Part shown: positions 1-9,218 of the stretch, piece by piece
Numbering within the stretch: the first letter of the stretch is position 1
How the letters are laid out: each line of letters starts with the position of its first letter
NCBI GenBank assembly: GCA_022510545.1
Contig: JAFLTG010000016.1
Location: forward strand, 1 to 44,017
From: Lachnospiraceae bacterium
GTDB taxonomy: Bacteria > Bacillota > Clostridia > Lachnospirales > Lachnospiraceae
Direction: 5' to 3'
DNA length: 44,017 nt
The notes under the pieces: model-generated
Seen by the model: the letters and a program-made list of their open reading frames with translations, nothing else
The model's database searches: none
What the model was told of the DNA's origin: nothing
Made by a program: the position numbers and the translations under genes

Positions 1-55
1 GGTAGAACAGTGGTCTCCAAAACCATCGATGTGGGTTCGATTCCTACTGCCCCTG
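1..55 (+). tRNA. tRNA-Trp (anticodon CCA), 5' end cut by window edge
   Basis: The anticodon stem pairs 10-14 with 22-26 around a seven-base loop that carries CCA at 17-19, which reads the Trp codon UGG. The T arm (GGTTCGATTCC) and a 3' acceptor strand TGCCCCT ending at 54 with discriminator G at 55 follow. The 5' acceptor strand and most of the D arm lie outside the window. The 3' CCA is not encoded: the bases after the discriminator are CTTAG. It is transcribed convergently with the minus-strand genes that follow. Confidence 0.93.
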
Positions 56-58
56 CTT

Positions 59-91
59 AGGGTGAAATCGAAAATTTCACCCTATTATTTT
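59..91 (+). terminator. Intrinsic terminator of the tRNA-Trp transcript
   Basis: A perfect 10-bp stem (59-68 with 74-83, sequence AGGGTGAAAT and its complement) with a five-base loop is followed by ATTATTTT on the plus strand. It starts three bases after the tRNA. Its tail overlaps the stop codon of the minus-strand ABC transporter gene at 85-87. On the minus strand no T-run follows the stem, so it should act mainly on the tRNA transcript. Confidence 0.85.
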
Positions 92-1827
92 GCAAACTGA
101 CTCTGATAGAGATTCGAATAGAATCCGTTCATAGCAAGCAATGTCTCATGATTTCCCTGTTCGATAATATTCCCGTCCTTCATTACAAGAATCACATCAG
201 CTTCACGAATTGTTGAGAGCCTGTGGGCAACAATAAAACTTGTTCTGCCCTTCATCATGGTTGCAAAAGCCTGCTGGATTTTAATTTCGGTTCTGGTATC
301 AATAGATGAAGTAGCTTCATCCAGAATCAGCATAGGAGGAAGACACAGCATAACTCTGGCAATACATAAGAGCTGTTTTTGTCCCTGTGAAAGATTTCCG
401 CCATCCTCAGTAATTACCGTATCATATCCATTAGGCAGCCTTTTAATAAAACTATGTGCATGAGAAGCCTTGGCTGCGGCTATTATTTCCTCATCAGTCG
501 CATCAGGTTTACCCATAATAAGATTCTCTCTTACAGTTCCCGTTTTAAGCCAGGTTTCCTGCAGTACCATTCCATAGCTCTCACGAAGACTTCTTCTGGT
601 AACATCCCTTATATCATGTCCGCTTACACAGATAGCACCGGAATCCACATCATAAAAGCGCATAAGTAAATTAATCACGGTTGTTTTACCACAACCGGTA
701 GGTCCTACAACTGCTATCCTCTGTCCTGGTTTAACCGCAAGATTAAAATTCTGTATCAGTTTTTTATCCGGCACATAGGAAAAGGAAACATTCTCAAGTG
801 AAACCGTACCGTCCACATCCTGCAGAACATATGCATTTTCAGGTTCCGGAGTCTGTGGTTCTTCCTCTATCAGTTCAAAAATCCTTGCCGCACAGGCAAG
901 CGCATTCTGCAACTCAGTTACTACACCCGATATCTCATTAAACGGTTTGGTATACTGATTGGCATAACTAAGGAAGCAGGAAAGCTGTCCTACACTTATA
1001 CCTCCGTTAATTGCCAGAATTGCACCGGTAATTGCCACACCTGCATAAACAAGATTATTGACAAACCGGGTAGATGGATTGGTAATAGATGAAAAAAAGA
1101 TTGCCCTGAGTGATGCGGCCTGCAGTCTGTCATTTATTTCATCAAACTTTTCAAGGGCTTCGTTCTCATGTGAAAAAGCCTGAACAATCTTCTGATTCCC
1201 AATCATCTCGTCAATATATGCGGTCTGCTCACCTCTGGTCTCCGACTGTAACTTAAACATTGCATAAGTCTTTTTGGCAATAAAGCTTGCCACCAGGAAA
1301 GAAAGCGGTGTAATCAAAACCACGACCCCGGTAATCCCCACATTGACACTAAGCATAAAGCCAAGCGTTCCTATAATGGTAATCACACCGGTAAAAAACT
1401 GTGTAAATCCCATCAAAAGACCGTCAGCAAACTGGTCCACATCCGCAATCACGCGGCTGACTATCTCCCCATATGAATGCGAATCAATATATTTAAGCGG
1501 CAGTATTTCAATTTTACGAAAAGCCTCATTCCTCACATCCTGCACAATATTGTAAGTCATCTTATTATTGCATATATTCATAATCCACTGTGCCATGGCA
1601 GTTATTAAAATAACAACTGTCATTTTTTTTAATATTGCAAGTATTCCGTCAAAATCTACCAATCCTTTTTCTATAATCAAATCAACAGCATATCCAATAA
1701 GAATCGGGAGATAAAGCGTAAGTGCTACTGTCACCGTTGCTGCCACTATGGATAAAGCCAGGTAAATCCAATATTTCCTAATATAACGCAGAACCTTATT
1801 AAATGTTTCCGCCTGTTTTCCTTTCAT
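85..1827 (-). CDS. ABC exporter half-transporter, subunit with catalytic glutamate (BmrC/BmrD, TM287/288 type)
   Basis: This is a 580-residue type IV ABC exporter half: six membrane segments over about residues 1-300, then an ATPase domain from about 340. Walker A is GPTGCGKT and Walker B is LILDEATSSID with the catalytic Glu. The switch His is in IVAHRLST. The signature is the non-canonical LSQGQ rather than LSGGQ. The gene follows its partner half-transporter by 51 bp, with AAAGGA eight bases before ATG. In heterodimeric multidrug exporters such as TM287/288 and BmrCD, this combination marks the subunit that contributes the intact catalytic residues. The substrate cannot be read from sequence; drug or lipid export is the family norm. 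Confidence 0.93.
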   Translation of the reverse strand: MKGKQAETFNKVLRYIRKYWIYLALSIVAATVTVALTLYLPILIGYAVDLIIEKGLVDFDGILAILKKMTVVILITAMAQWIMNICNNKMTYNIVQDVRNEAFRKIEILPLKYIDSHSYGEIVSRVIADVDQFADGLLMGFTQFFTGVITIIGTLGFMLSVNVGITGVVVLITPLSFLVASFIAKKTYAMFKLQSETRGEQTAYIDEMIGNQKIVQAFSHENEALEKFDEINDRLQAASLRAIFFSSITNPSTRFVNNLVYAGVAITGAILAINGGISVGQLSCFLSYANQYTKPFNEISGVVTELQNALACAARIFELIEEEPQTPEPENAYVLQDVDGTVSLENVSFSYVPDKKLIQNFNLAVKPGQRIAVVGPTGCGKTTVINLLMRFYDVDSGAICVSGHDIRDVTRRSLRESYGMVLQETWLKTGTVRENLIMGKPDATDEEIIAAAKASHAHSFIKRLPNGYDTVITEDGGNLSQGQKQLLCIARVMLCLPPMLILDEATSSIDTRTEIKIQQAFATMMKGRTSFIVAHRLSTIREADVILVMKDGNIIEQGNHETLLAMNGFYSNLYQSQFAK

Positions 1828-1878
1828 AACTTCTATCCTTTCTATGATACTCTATCCCTTCCAGCACTTTAAATATCC

Positions 1879-3654
1879 TCACACCTGCGAATAGTAAATC
1901 TCTTTATAAATCTCACAGTTCTCAAGCAGTTCCTCATGTCTGCCTATTCCTACAACTTTTCCGTCATCCAGCACCACTATCTTATCCGCATGCTGAATCG
2001 AAGAAGTACGTTGTGACACAATAAAAACAGTGGTCTTTTTATCTCCGTTTTCACTCATTTCCCGAATCGCTTTCCTTAGAGCGGCATCTGTAGCATAATC
2101 CAGCGCTGAGGCGCTGTCATCCAGAATCAGTATATCCGGCTGCTTCACTACTGCCCTTGCTATTGTAAGTCTCTGTCTCTGACCTCCGGAGAGATTCTTT
2201 CCCCCCTGTGCAATATATTCGTCAAGCCCCTGAGGTTTAGAATCCACGAACTCTTTAGCCTGGGAAATCTCCAATGCCTTTTCCATTTCTTCGGTGGTTG
2301 CATCAGCCTTGCCCCAACTCAGGTTATCTCTTATCGTTCCTTGAAAAAGCACTGCTTTTTGCATAACGATTCCTACTTTTTCCCTAAGTTCTTCCATACT
2401 ATAGTCTCTGACATTCCTGCCGTCTATTATCACGTTTCCCTTTGTTGCATCATAGAATCGCGGAATCAGATGTACAAGCGAAGTTTTTCCTGAGCCGGTG
2501 CCTCCTATGATACCTACAGTTTCTCCGGGTTTTACCCTGAAATCAATATCGCTTAGAGATTCATCACCTGCTTCATGATAGGTCAGGGAGACCTTATTAA
2601 ACTCTACTGCCCATGAAGAATCGGCATATGGCGACTCTGTCTCATCACTTTTTTCATCTGACTTAATCATACCGGCATCGTCATAAGCATTTTCAATTTT
2701 CCACTCCATACTTGAGCGCATCTCAAATATACCTTCTATACGGTTTGCACAGGCAAGTGCCTTGGTAATCGTAATAATAAGATTAGCCAGTTTCACAAGC
2801 TCAACCAGAATCTGGGACATATAATTTACTAATGCTACAACTTCACCCTGTGTAATATATCCGGTATCAACCCGTACTGCCCCCGTATATATCAAAACAA
2901 CCGTTGCCACATTTACAATGATATAAGTGACCGGATTGGTCAATGCAGATATCTTTCCCACAAATAACTGCATATTGGTAAGTGCAATATTGCTTTGTTC
3001 AAAACTTATCGTTTCTTCCTTTTCCTTATGAAAAGCCCGGATAACCCTTACACCGGTCAGGTTCTCCCGTGTCCTTCCCAGTACATTATCCAGATCTGCC
3101 TGCACCTTTTTATACAAAGGCATAGTAATCATCATAATACCGAACACAACCACAGAAAGCAGCGGTATCGTCACAACAAAGACAAGCGCAGCTTTCACAT
3201 CAATCGTAAATGCCATTATCATAGCTCCAAATACTATGAAAGGTGAACGAAGAAAAAGGCGCAGTACCATATTAACACCATTCTGCACCTGATTAACGTC
3301 AGAAGTCATACGGGTAATCATAGTCGAGGTTCCGATTCTGTCCATCTCAGTAAAAGAAAGCCCTTGTATATGCTCAAAAAGCGCATGTTTCAACTGTGCC
3401 GAAAACCCTACTGCCGCTTTCGCCGCAAAGTACTGTGCCGTGATGGAACAGACAAGTCCCATCAGACCCAAGGCAACAAGAATGCCTCCCATACGCAGCA
3501 CAAGCGCATAGTTACTTCCCCCGATACCACGGTCGATAATAACCGCCATTACAAGCGGAACAAACAACTCAAAACACGCCTCTAACATCTTAAATAGAGG
3601 CGCCAGTATCGTTTCTTTCTTATAATCTTTCAAAAAAACAAGCAACTTTTTCAT
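1879..3654 (-). CDS. ABC exporter half-transporter, subunit with degenerate catalytic residues
   Basis: This 591-residue membrane-plus-ATPase protein is the partner of the downstream 580-aa half-transporter. Walker A GGTGSGKT and signature LSGGQRQRL are canonical. The Walker B catalytic Glu is replaced by Asp (ILILDDSASALD) and the switch His by Gln (FIVSQRTSSI). In the known heterodimers this pair of changes makes one of the two ATP sites non-hydrolytic. The domain order is about six membrane helices (1-300), an acidic linker of about 40 residues near 325-365 that is longer than usual, then the nucleotide-binding domain. AAGG lies 12 bases before ATG, a weak ribosome site. No regulator gene sits beside the pair. 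Confidence 0.92.
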   Translation of the reverse strand: MKKLLVFLKDYKKETILAPLFKMLEACFELFVPLVMAVIIDRGIGGSNYALVLRMGGILVALGLMGLVCSITAQYFAAKAAVGFSAQLKHALFEHIQGLSFTEMDRIGTSTMITRMTSDVNQVQNGVNMVLRLFLRSPFIVFGAMIMAFTIDVKAALVFVVTIPLLSVVVFGIMMITMPLYKKVQADLDNVLGRTRENLTGVRVIRAFHKEKEETISFEQSNIALTNMQLFVGKISALTNPVTYIIVNVATVVLIYTGAVRVDTGYITQGEVVALVNYMSQILVELVKLANLIITITKALACANRIEGIFEMRSSMEWKIENAYDDAGMIKSDEKSDETESPYADSSWAVEFNKVSLTYHEAGDESLSDIDFRVKPGETVGIIGGTGSGKTSLVHLIPRFYDATKGNVIIDGRNVRDYSMEELREKVGIVMQKAVLFQGTIRDNLSWGKADATTEEMEKALEISQAKEFVDSKPQGLDEYIAQGGKNLSGGQRQRLTIARAVVKQPDILILDDSASALDYATDAALRKAIREMSENGDKKTTVFIVSQRTSSIQHADKIVVLDDGKVVGIGRHEELLENCEIYKEIYYSQV

Positions 3655-3678
3655 AACATATGTTATCCTTCATTCCTA

Positions 3679-3711
3679 CAATAGAAATAACACCTTGCAA
3701 ACTTTCTATTG
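3679..3711 (-). promoter_or_regulatory. 9-bp inverted repeat in the leader of the ABC exporter operon
   Basis: CAATAGAAA at 3679-3687 and TTTCTATTG at 3703-3711 are perfect complements separated by 15 bases, about 25 bases upstream of the exporter start codon. No T-run follows on the minus strand, so it is not a simple terminator. It may be a repressor dyad or a leader hairpin. Confidence 0.5.
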
Positions 3712-3714
3712 GCA

Positions 3715-3751
3715 CGAATAAAACAGCAGTTCAACTTTCATCAAACTGCCG
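3715..3751 (-). terminator. Intrinsic terminator after the LCP-family gene
   Basis: On the minus strand CGGCAGTT (3744-3751) pairs over eight positions, including one G-U, with AACTGCTG (3724-3731) around a 12-base loop. TTTTATT follows at 3717-3723. It starts eight bases after the stop codon at 3759 and closes the transcription unit that includes clpC and radA. Confidence 0.8.
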
Positions 3752-3758
3752 TAATCAT

Positions 3759-4835
3759 TTATGGTAAATAATCTTTAGTCAATTCATCTATTTTATCACT
3801 TATACTCAGCACTTCCTTAGACGGAGTATAACTTTCATTTTCATACAAAAGTTTATGCAGCCTTATTACATTCTCTTCAAGATCTGCCGGAATAATACAT
3901 TCCCCGGCGCTTCCAATTCTGGCCAGATCACGCTCATCCTCAAAGGGAAGTCCCTCACTTGCAACCAAATCATAATCCACCGCAGTTCCGAGCACACTTA
4001 ATATCTCACTCACATTTAATGATGTACTCACTGAGGGCAATACCGCTGTTACAACATTGTTCAGGGTTGACAAAGATGCGCTCTTGGCCTTTACCATCAT
4101 GGCTTTCAGAACATCTCTCTGTCGTTCCGCACGCCTGAAATCGTCACCCTTTGTGTAGCGGATACGGCAATATGCGGTTGCCTGCATACCGTTCAAAGTC
4201 TGCTTTCCGGTCACGGTTACCGGTATATAATCGACTCCCATCTCCTCAGCCATACATAGCTGATAATTATTAAGATGTGTTATCTCTGATTTGGTAATTT
4301 CCATTTCAATACCGCCCAAAGCATCAATCGCATCTATGAGACCACCAAAACCTACTGTAACATAATCGGTAATATTCAGATCCAGATTGGTGTTCAGCAT
4401 AGTGATTGCCTGTTCCGGACCGCCCTGTGCATATGCGGCATTGCACTTATTATAACTGTCATTGCCAAGGTTAAGATAAGTATCCCTATACACTGAAACG
4501 AGTTTGACCTCTTTAGTATCAAGATTAATACTTGCTATAATAATCGTATCGCTTCTTGTTCCTCTTCCAAGATTCCCTTCCCTGTCATCGACACCAAACA
4601 GGGCGATATTTCTGTAACCCTTGGATTTTTCTTCTTTCTTTTCAGCTATGGTATCCGCAACTTCTTCATTGATAACTATTGTATCAGTGTCTATATCCGT
4701 TCGCTTCAAATCCTTTGTTGCAATCGTAACTACATATAAAACTCCGATTGCTATGCATAAAACAAGAAACTCTACGATGAAAAGCGGAACATTATAGCTG
4801 AATTTCCGCTTCTTTTTTTGTTTCTGTTCGTCCAT
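3759..4835 (-). CDS. LytR-CpsA-Psr (LCP) family cell-wall glycopolymer ligase
   Basis: LCP proteins move undecaprenyl-linked glycopolymers onto peptidoglycan outside the membrane. This 358-residue copy has a lysine-rich cytoplasmic start, one membrane anchor at about 15-38, then the LCP domain. The domain shows ALFGVDDRE, RSDTIIIASIN, VSVYRDTYL and YCRIRYTKGDDFRRAERQR, which hold the conserved Asp and Arg residues that bind the pyrophosphate head. An in-frame ATG lies 18 bases further upstream (4853), but AAAGGAG sits five bases before the ATG at 4835, which decides the start. It lies 34 bp after radA and is last in its unit. The exact glycopolymer is unknown. Confidence 0.9.
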   Translation of the reverse strand: MDEQKQKKKRKFSYNVPLFIVEFLVLCIAIGVLYVVTIATKDLKRTDIDTDTIVINEEVADTIAEKKEEKSKGYRNIALFGVDDREGNLGRGTRSDTIIIASINLDTKEVKLVSVYRDTYLNLGNDSYNKCNAAYAQGGPEQAITMLNTNLDLNITDYVTVGFGGLIDAIDALGGIEMEITKSEITHLNNYQLCMAEEMGVDYIPVTVTGKQTLNGMQATAYCRIRYTKGDDFRRAERQRDVLKAMMVKAKSASLSTLNNVVTAVLPSVSTSLNVSEILSVLGTAVDYDLVASEGLPFEDERDLARIGSAGECIIPADLEENVIRLHKLLYENESYTPSKEVLSISDKIDELTKDYLP

Positions 4836-4869
4836 AGTAACTCCTTTATCCATAACGGTTAGTCAAAAT

Positions 4870-6240
4870 TTAAATCAAATCTATGGCATCCTGTACAGAT
4901 GAAACACCGATTATTTTAACTCCGTCTGCATTTTTTATCTGCTTGAGACACACCTTCGGAACGACACAGGTAGTAAAACCCAGCTTGACGGCCTCATTAA
5001 TGCGCTGCTCTATCATACTGACTCCCCGCACCTCTCCACTTAATCCAATCTCGCCAAACGCCGCCATTTTATCATCTATGGGACGATTCTTGAAACTGGA
5101 AGTAACTGCCATTGCAATTCCCAAATCTATTGCCGGTTCCGTAATTCTCATTCCTCCTGCAAGATTAACATAGGCATCACAGTCCGACATCTGCAGTCCC
5201 ACTCTTTTTTCCAGAACTGCCATCAAAAGATTGACTCTGTTAAAATCTGTTCCGATTGCCTGTCTTCTCGGAAAACCGAAACTGGTACGGGAGACCAAAG
5301 CCTGAATTTCAAGCAGAATAGGTCTGGTACCTTCCATAGAACAGGAAACTATTGAACCACTTGCACCTTCAGGTTTGCCGCTTAACATAAATTCTGAGGG
5401 ATTATGTACTTCTATGAGTCCCTTATCCCGCATTTCAAAAACTCCTATTTCATTGGTGGAACCGAACCTGTTCTTAACTCCGCGCAATATGCGGTAAGAA
5501 GCATGCCTGTCACCTTCAAAATAGAGGACTGTATCAACCATATGTTCAAGCACTCTGGGGCCTGCCACGGTTCCTTCTTTGGTCACATGGCCTACGATAA
5601 AAATCGAATTTCCCATTCCTTTGGCAAGCTGTAGAAATACATTAGTCGCTTCCCTGACCTGGGATACACTTCCCGGCGCGGATGTAACATCCCCGCTATA
5701 CACGGTCTGTATAGAATCTATAATCGTAATATCGGGTGAAATATTGCGAATTGTCGTTTCTATTACAGCCAGATCGGTTTCACATAAAAGCAAAAGATTC
5801 TCTCCGAATTCCCCGATACGGTTGGCTCTAAGCTTTATCTGTCTAAGTGACTCCTCACCCGAAATGTACAGTACCTTCCTGCCGTCATTTGCAATGTTTC
5901 TGCATACCTGTAAAAGTAGCGTTGACTTGCCGATTCCCGGATCTCCGCCCACCAGAATCAGTGAGCCCGGTACGATTCCGCCACCCAGAACCCTGTTGAG
6001 TTCATCCATGTGTGTAGACATTCTTTCTTCATCATTTAGAGCTATTTCGGAAAGCATTAACGGTTTCTCAACTTCCCGCCCTGTTCTTGACAGAGACGAT
6101 GAAACCGTGGTTTTGGTATTTATTTTTTCTTCTACAAAAGTATTCCATTCCCGGCACCCCGGACACTGTCCCATCCACTTAGAAGATTCATATCCGCAGC
6201 TCTGGCAATAAAAAACAGTTGTTATTTTTGCTTTTGCCAT
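4870..6240 (-). CDS. radA: DNA repair ATPase RadA (Sms)
   Basis: RadA is a RecA-like helicase that drives branch migration of recombination intermediates. The 456 residues show the full layout: an N-terminal C4 zinc finger (CQSCGYESSKWMGQCPGC), a RecA-type core with Walker A GGDPGIGKST, the RadA-specific KNRFG motif (residues about 258-262), and a C-terminal Lon-protease-like domain carrying no obvious catalytic Ser. Length matches the family. AGAGG lies four bases before ATG. It follows the 136-aa gene by 12 bp and precedes the LCP gene. Close linkage to clpC, as in Bacillus, is kept here with one gene between them. Confidence 0.97.
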   Translation of the reverse strand: MAKAKITTVFYCQSCGYESSKWMGQCPGCREWNTFVEEKINTKTTVSSSLSRTGREVEKPLMLSEIALNDEERMSTHMDELNRVLGGGIVPGSLILVGGDPGIGKSTLLLQVCRNIANDGRKVLYISGEESLRQIKLRANRIGEFGENLLLLCETDLAVIETTIRNISPDITIIDSIQTVYSGDVTSAPGSVSQVREATNVFLQLAKGMGNSIFIVGHVTKEGTVAGPRVLEHMVDTVLYFEGDRHASYRILRGVKNRFGSTNEIGVFEMRDKGLIEVHNPSEFMLSGKPEGASGSIVSCSMEGTRPILLEIQALVSRTSFGFPRRQAIGTDFNRVNLLMAVLEKRVGLQMSDCDAYVNLAGGMRITEPAIDLGIAMAVTSSFKNRPIDDKMAAFGEIGLSGEVRGVSMIEQRINEAVKLGFTTCVVPKVCLKQIKNADGVKIIGVSSVQDAIDLI

Positions 6241-6252
6241 AAAACCTCTTAT

Positions 6253-6663
6253 TTATTTCTCTATACGGACACTAACTTCCCCGGCCCCTGCAAGCTCTAT
6301 GCTGATATTAAGTTTGCCGCCAAGATTGGTTTTCATCCTTCCGATATTTTCATCATTTACGAATACGTTATACTCCGTATCATCTTCTAATCCTACTGTA
6401 ATCTGGGCATCTTCATCACCCTCTACCACAAAGGTTACACCGGTTTCACTTTCCTTAAAATTATTTACGCTTGTACCCGGTACGGATTCATAAGCAAACA
6501 TCCCGTTTTTTTCAAGCTTTGTCATACTTTTATAAGTCTTGACCTTTAATAAATCCCCGCCATGCTCAAAATCCTCAACCTTTGCCTTGGCATCCAGCTT
6601 ATGATTGCCGAAACTAATGATACCCTGTGCTTCCTCGCGAATCAATTCCTCTACTACAGCCAT
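6253..6663 (-). CDS. Conserved-looking 136-aa protein of unknown function between clpC and radA
   Basis: I do not recognise a characterised function. The protein is soluble, acidic and probably all-beta in its second half, with alternating hydrophobic residues and several Gly/Asn turns (residues about 75-136). It has no signal peptide, no membrane segment and no cysteine. The N-terminus is helical (VVEELIREEAQG). A strong AGGAGG lies nine bases before ATG. It is embedded 23 bp after clpC and 12 bp before radA, so it is co-transcribed with stress and DNA-repair genes. Some Clostridia genomes label a similar protein endosialidase; nothing in the sequence supports a glycosidase active site. Confidence 0.75.
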   Translation of the reverse strand: MAVVEELIREEAQGIISFGNHKLDAKAKVEDFEHGGDLLKVKTYKSMTKLEKNGMFAYESVPGTSVNNFKESETGVTFVVEGDEDAQITVGLEDDTEYNVFVNDENIGRMKTNLGGKLNISIELAGAGEVSVRIEK

Positions 6664-6686
6664 TGTGTTTTTCCTCCTGAGTCATA

Positions 6687-9140
6687 TTATTGCTTTTCTT
6701 CATATACTTTAAAAGTAACCTTCTTATTCTTAAGTAACGCAGATACCTTATCTCCCGCTTTTACATTTCCTGAGAGTATCTCCTGTGCAAGAACATCCTC
6801 TATCTCTGTCTGGATAGCTCTTTTCATGGGTCTTGCACCCATCTTTGAATCCGTATGCTTTTCAACGATATAATCCTTGAGAGCCGGAGTTACCGTCAGC
6901 TCGATATTCATCTGATTCCTGCATCTCTTAACAAGATTCTTTGAAAGCATAGTAACTATCTGCTTCATATCGTTTTTATTGAGCGGATGGAATACCATGA
7001 TTTCATCAATGCGGTTGATAAATTCCGGCTTGAATATCCTCTTTACCTCTTCCATGACATTGGACTTCATCTTTTCATAGTCCTGCTTCTCACTGCCTCC
7101 GGATGAAAAGCCCAGATTCTTAGGTTCCATTATCCTCTGCGCACCGGCATTGGAGGTCATGATAAGGATTGTATTCTTAAAGCTGACCTTACGTCCCTTG
7201 GAATCGGTTATATGCCCGTCATCCAGCACCTGAAGCAGTATATTGAATACATCGGGATGTGCCTTCTCGATTTCGTCAAAAAGGACTACCGAATAGGGAT
7301 TTCTTCTTACTTTTTCGCTAAGCTGTCCTCCCTCTTCGAAGCCCACATATCCCGGAGGTGAGCCAATCATCTTGGAAACCGAATGCCCTTCCATATATTC
7401 AGACATATCCACACGTATAAGTGAAGCCTCAGAGCCAAACATTGCTTCGGCTAAAGCCTTACTAAGTTCCGTCTTACCCACACCTGTAGGTCCTAAAAAC
7501 AGGAAGGAACCAATAGGTCTGTTCGGGTCCTGAAGCCCTACTCTGCCACGTCTCATTGCCTTGGAGACAGCAGTCACAGCTTCTTCCTGGCCAATAACGC
7601 GTTTATGCAGGATTGACTCTAACTTAAGCAGCCTCTCGCTTTCTTTCTCCGCAATTTTCTTTACGGGAATCTTAGTCCATAGTGCCACTACTTCGGCAAT
7701 CTCGTTTTCCCCGACTACGTATTCTTTCCTTTCATCGTCTTTTTCCATACGTTTTAACGTACGGTCATACTTCTTAATAAGTTCGTCCTGTTTCTTTTTA
7801 AGCTCTCCCGCCTGGGTAAAAGCCTCTATCTTAATTGAACGTTCTATCTGCAGATCAATTTTTTGTATTTCCTCCGCAAGCTCCTTGAGCTTATCCGGCT
7901 GTTTGGAAGTTTTGAGCCTTACGGCAGCCGCTGCCTCATCAATCAAATCAATGGCCTTATCCGGCAGATTTCTGTCATTAATATATCTGGAAGAAAGCGC
8001 TACAGCCGCCTTAATAGCCTCAGGCGTAATTGTAACCCTATGATGATCCTCATACTTATAAGCTATTCCCCGCAGTATATTTTCAGCTTCCTCCACTGTG
8101 GCTTCCTCTACCGTTACAGGCTGAAATCTTCTCTCAAGTGCGGCATCTCTTTCAACATATTTTCTATATTCTGCTATCGTTGTTGCGCCAATAAGCTGAA
8201 TTTCTCCCCTTGCCAGCGAAGGTTTCAAAATATTCGAAGCATCTATTGCTCCTTCAGCACCTCCGGCACCGATTATTGTATGCATTTCATCGAGAAAAAG
8301 AATGATATTTCCATCATCTATTACTTCTTTTATTACTTTCTTAATTCTCTCCTCGAACTCACCGCGGTACTTACTGCCTGCTACCATTCCGGATAAATCC
8401 AGAGTCATAACCCGCTTGTCCTGTACCGTAAAGGGCACATCTCCCATTACGATTTTCATAGCCAGTCCCTCTACCACAGCAGTTTTTCCCACTCCGGGCT
8501 CACCGATGAGACAGGGATTATTCTTGGTCCTGCGGCTCAAAATCTGTACCACACGCCGTATTTCATCTTCCCTGCCTATAACAGGGTCAAGCCTGCCTTC
8601 CCTTGCAAGTGCAGTTAAATCACGACTGTACTGCTCAAGGGTCGAAACCGAATTCTTCTTTCTGGCGGTTTTTTTACCTAAATCTTCTTTATATAGGGAT
8701 TTATCCTCTCCCATAGCCGCGAGCACATCAACATACAGCTTTTGAATATGGATACCCATAGTATTCAACAGTCTGACTGCTACGTTTTCGCCTTCTTTTA
8801 AAAGTGCAAGCAGAATATGCTCGGTTCCGGTCTTATCACTGCGAAACCGCTCCGCCTGTCTATGAGCTTCCTCTATAACCTTCTCGGCTCTTGGTGAATA
8901 TCCCTCACGTTCTGCCAGCATAATCGAACTTTCAGGTGCCAGCAGTTCTTTTATCATTTCCTTAATCCGCTGTTCATCCACACCGTTTTCTATAAGTACG
9001 GTAGCTGCAACTCCCGTATTCTCTTTTAGCAAACCAAGCAGTATATGTTCTGTTCCGATATACCCCTGTTTTAAACTTCTGGCTGCACGTTCAGCCAATA
9101 TCAGCGCCGTCTTCGCCTTGTCAGTAAATTGTGGCTGCAT
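6687..9140 (-). CDS. clpC: ATP-dependent Clp protease ATPase subunit ClpC
   Basis: ClpC unfolds substrates and feeds them to ClpP. The protein has two N-terminal Clp_N repeats (about 1-145), AAA module 1 with GEPGVGKT, a UVR-like coiled-coil middle segment (about 410-460), and AAA module 2 with GPTGVGKT and VVLFDEIEKAHPD, then a ClpB D2-small C-terminus. Two ATGs lie close together (9146 and 9140). The second gives the usual MQPQFTDKAK start and sits nine bases after GGAGG, so I prefer it (817 aa). The usual ctsR-mcsA-mcsB genes are absent; the gene upstream encodes an SH3b membrane protein. The partner gene clpP is 30 kb away in this window. Confidence 0.96.
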   Translation of the reverse strand: MQPQFTDKAKTALILAERAARSLKQGYIGTEHILLGLLKENTGVAATVLIENGVDEQRIKEMIKELLAPESSIMLAEREGYSPRAEKVIEEAHRQAERFRSDKTGTEHILLALLKEGENVAVRLLNTMGIHIQKLYVDVLAAMGEDKSLYKEDLGKKTARKKNSVSTLEQYSRDLTALAREGRLDPVIGREDEIRRVVQILSRRTKNNPCLIGEPGVGKTAVVEGLAMKIVMGDVPFTVQDKRVMTLDLSGMVAGSKYRGEFEERIKKVIKEVIDDGNIILFLDEMHTIIGAGGAEGAIDASNILKPSLARGEIQLIGATTIAEYRKYVERDAALERRFQPVTVEEATVEEAENILRGIAYKYEDHHRVTITPEAIKAAVALSSRYINDRNLPDKAIDLIDEAAAAVRLKTSKQPDKLKELAEEIQKIDLQIERSIKIEAFTQAGELKKKQDELIKKYDRTLKRMEKDDERKEYVVGENEIAEVVALWTKIPVKKIAEKESERLLKLESILHKRVIGQEEAVTAVSKAMRRGRVGLQDPNRPIGSFLFLGPTGVGKTELSKALAEAMFGSEASLIRVDMSEYMEGHSVSKMIGSPPGYVGFEEGGQLSEKVRRNPYSVVLFDEIEKAHPDVFNILLQVLDDGHITDSKGRKVSFKNTILIMTSNAGAQRIMEPKNLGFSSGGSEKQDYEKMKSNVMEEVKRIFKPEFINRIDEIMVFHPLNKNDMKQIVTMLSKNLVKRCRNQMNIELTVTPALKDYIVEKHTDSKMGARPMKRAIQTEIEDVLAQEILSGNVKAGDKVSALLKNKKVTFKVYEEKQ

Positions 9141-9218
9141 GATCATACTCCTCCATAATCCTTATATATTCCATCTATAAAGAGCATGCACTTCTTCTAC
9201 GGAAATATAAAGATTATT

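Noticed and set aside
3691-3700. TTGCAAGGTG in the leaders of the ABC exporter and of the TPR lipoprotein (also 23631-23640)
   Set aside because: A shared 10-mer is expected many times by chance at this scale, and the flanking inverted repeats have different sequences.
4836-4853. Upstream start for the LCP gene
   Set aside because: The ribosome site AAAGGAG lies inside this stretch and points to the ATG at 4835.
5579-6211. A 210-codon open frame on the plus strand opposite radA
   Set aside because: It is the complement of a well-supported radA gene, has no ribosome site and shows no domain pattern.
7561-8745. Several 145-180 codon plus-strand frames opposite clpC
   Set aside because: Their composition mirrors the antisense of clpC (Ser/Leu-rich, no motif), and they overlap each other.
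9141-9218. CtsR heptad operator before clpC
   Set aside because: No GGTCAAA-like direct repeat is present in the 78-bp gap.
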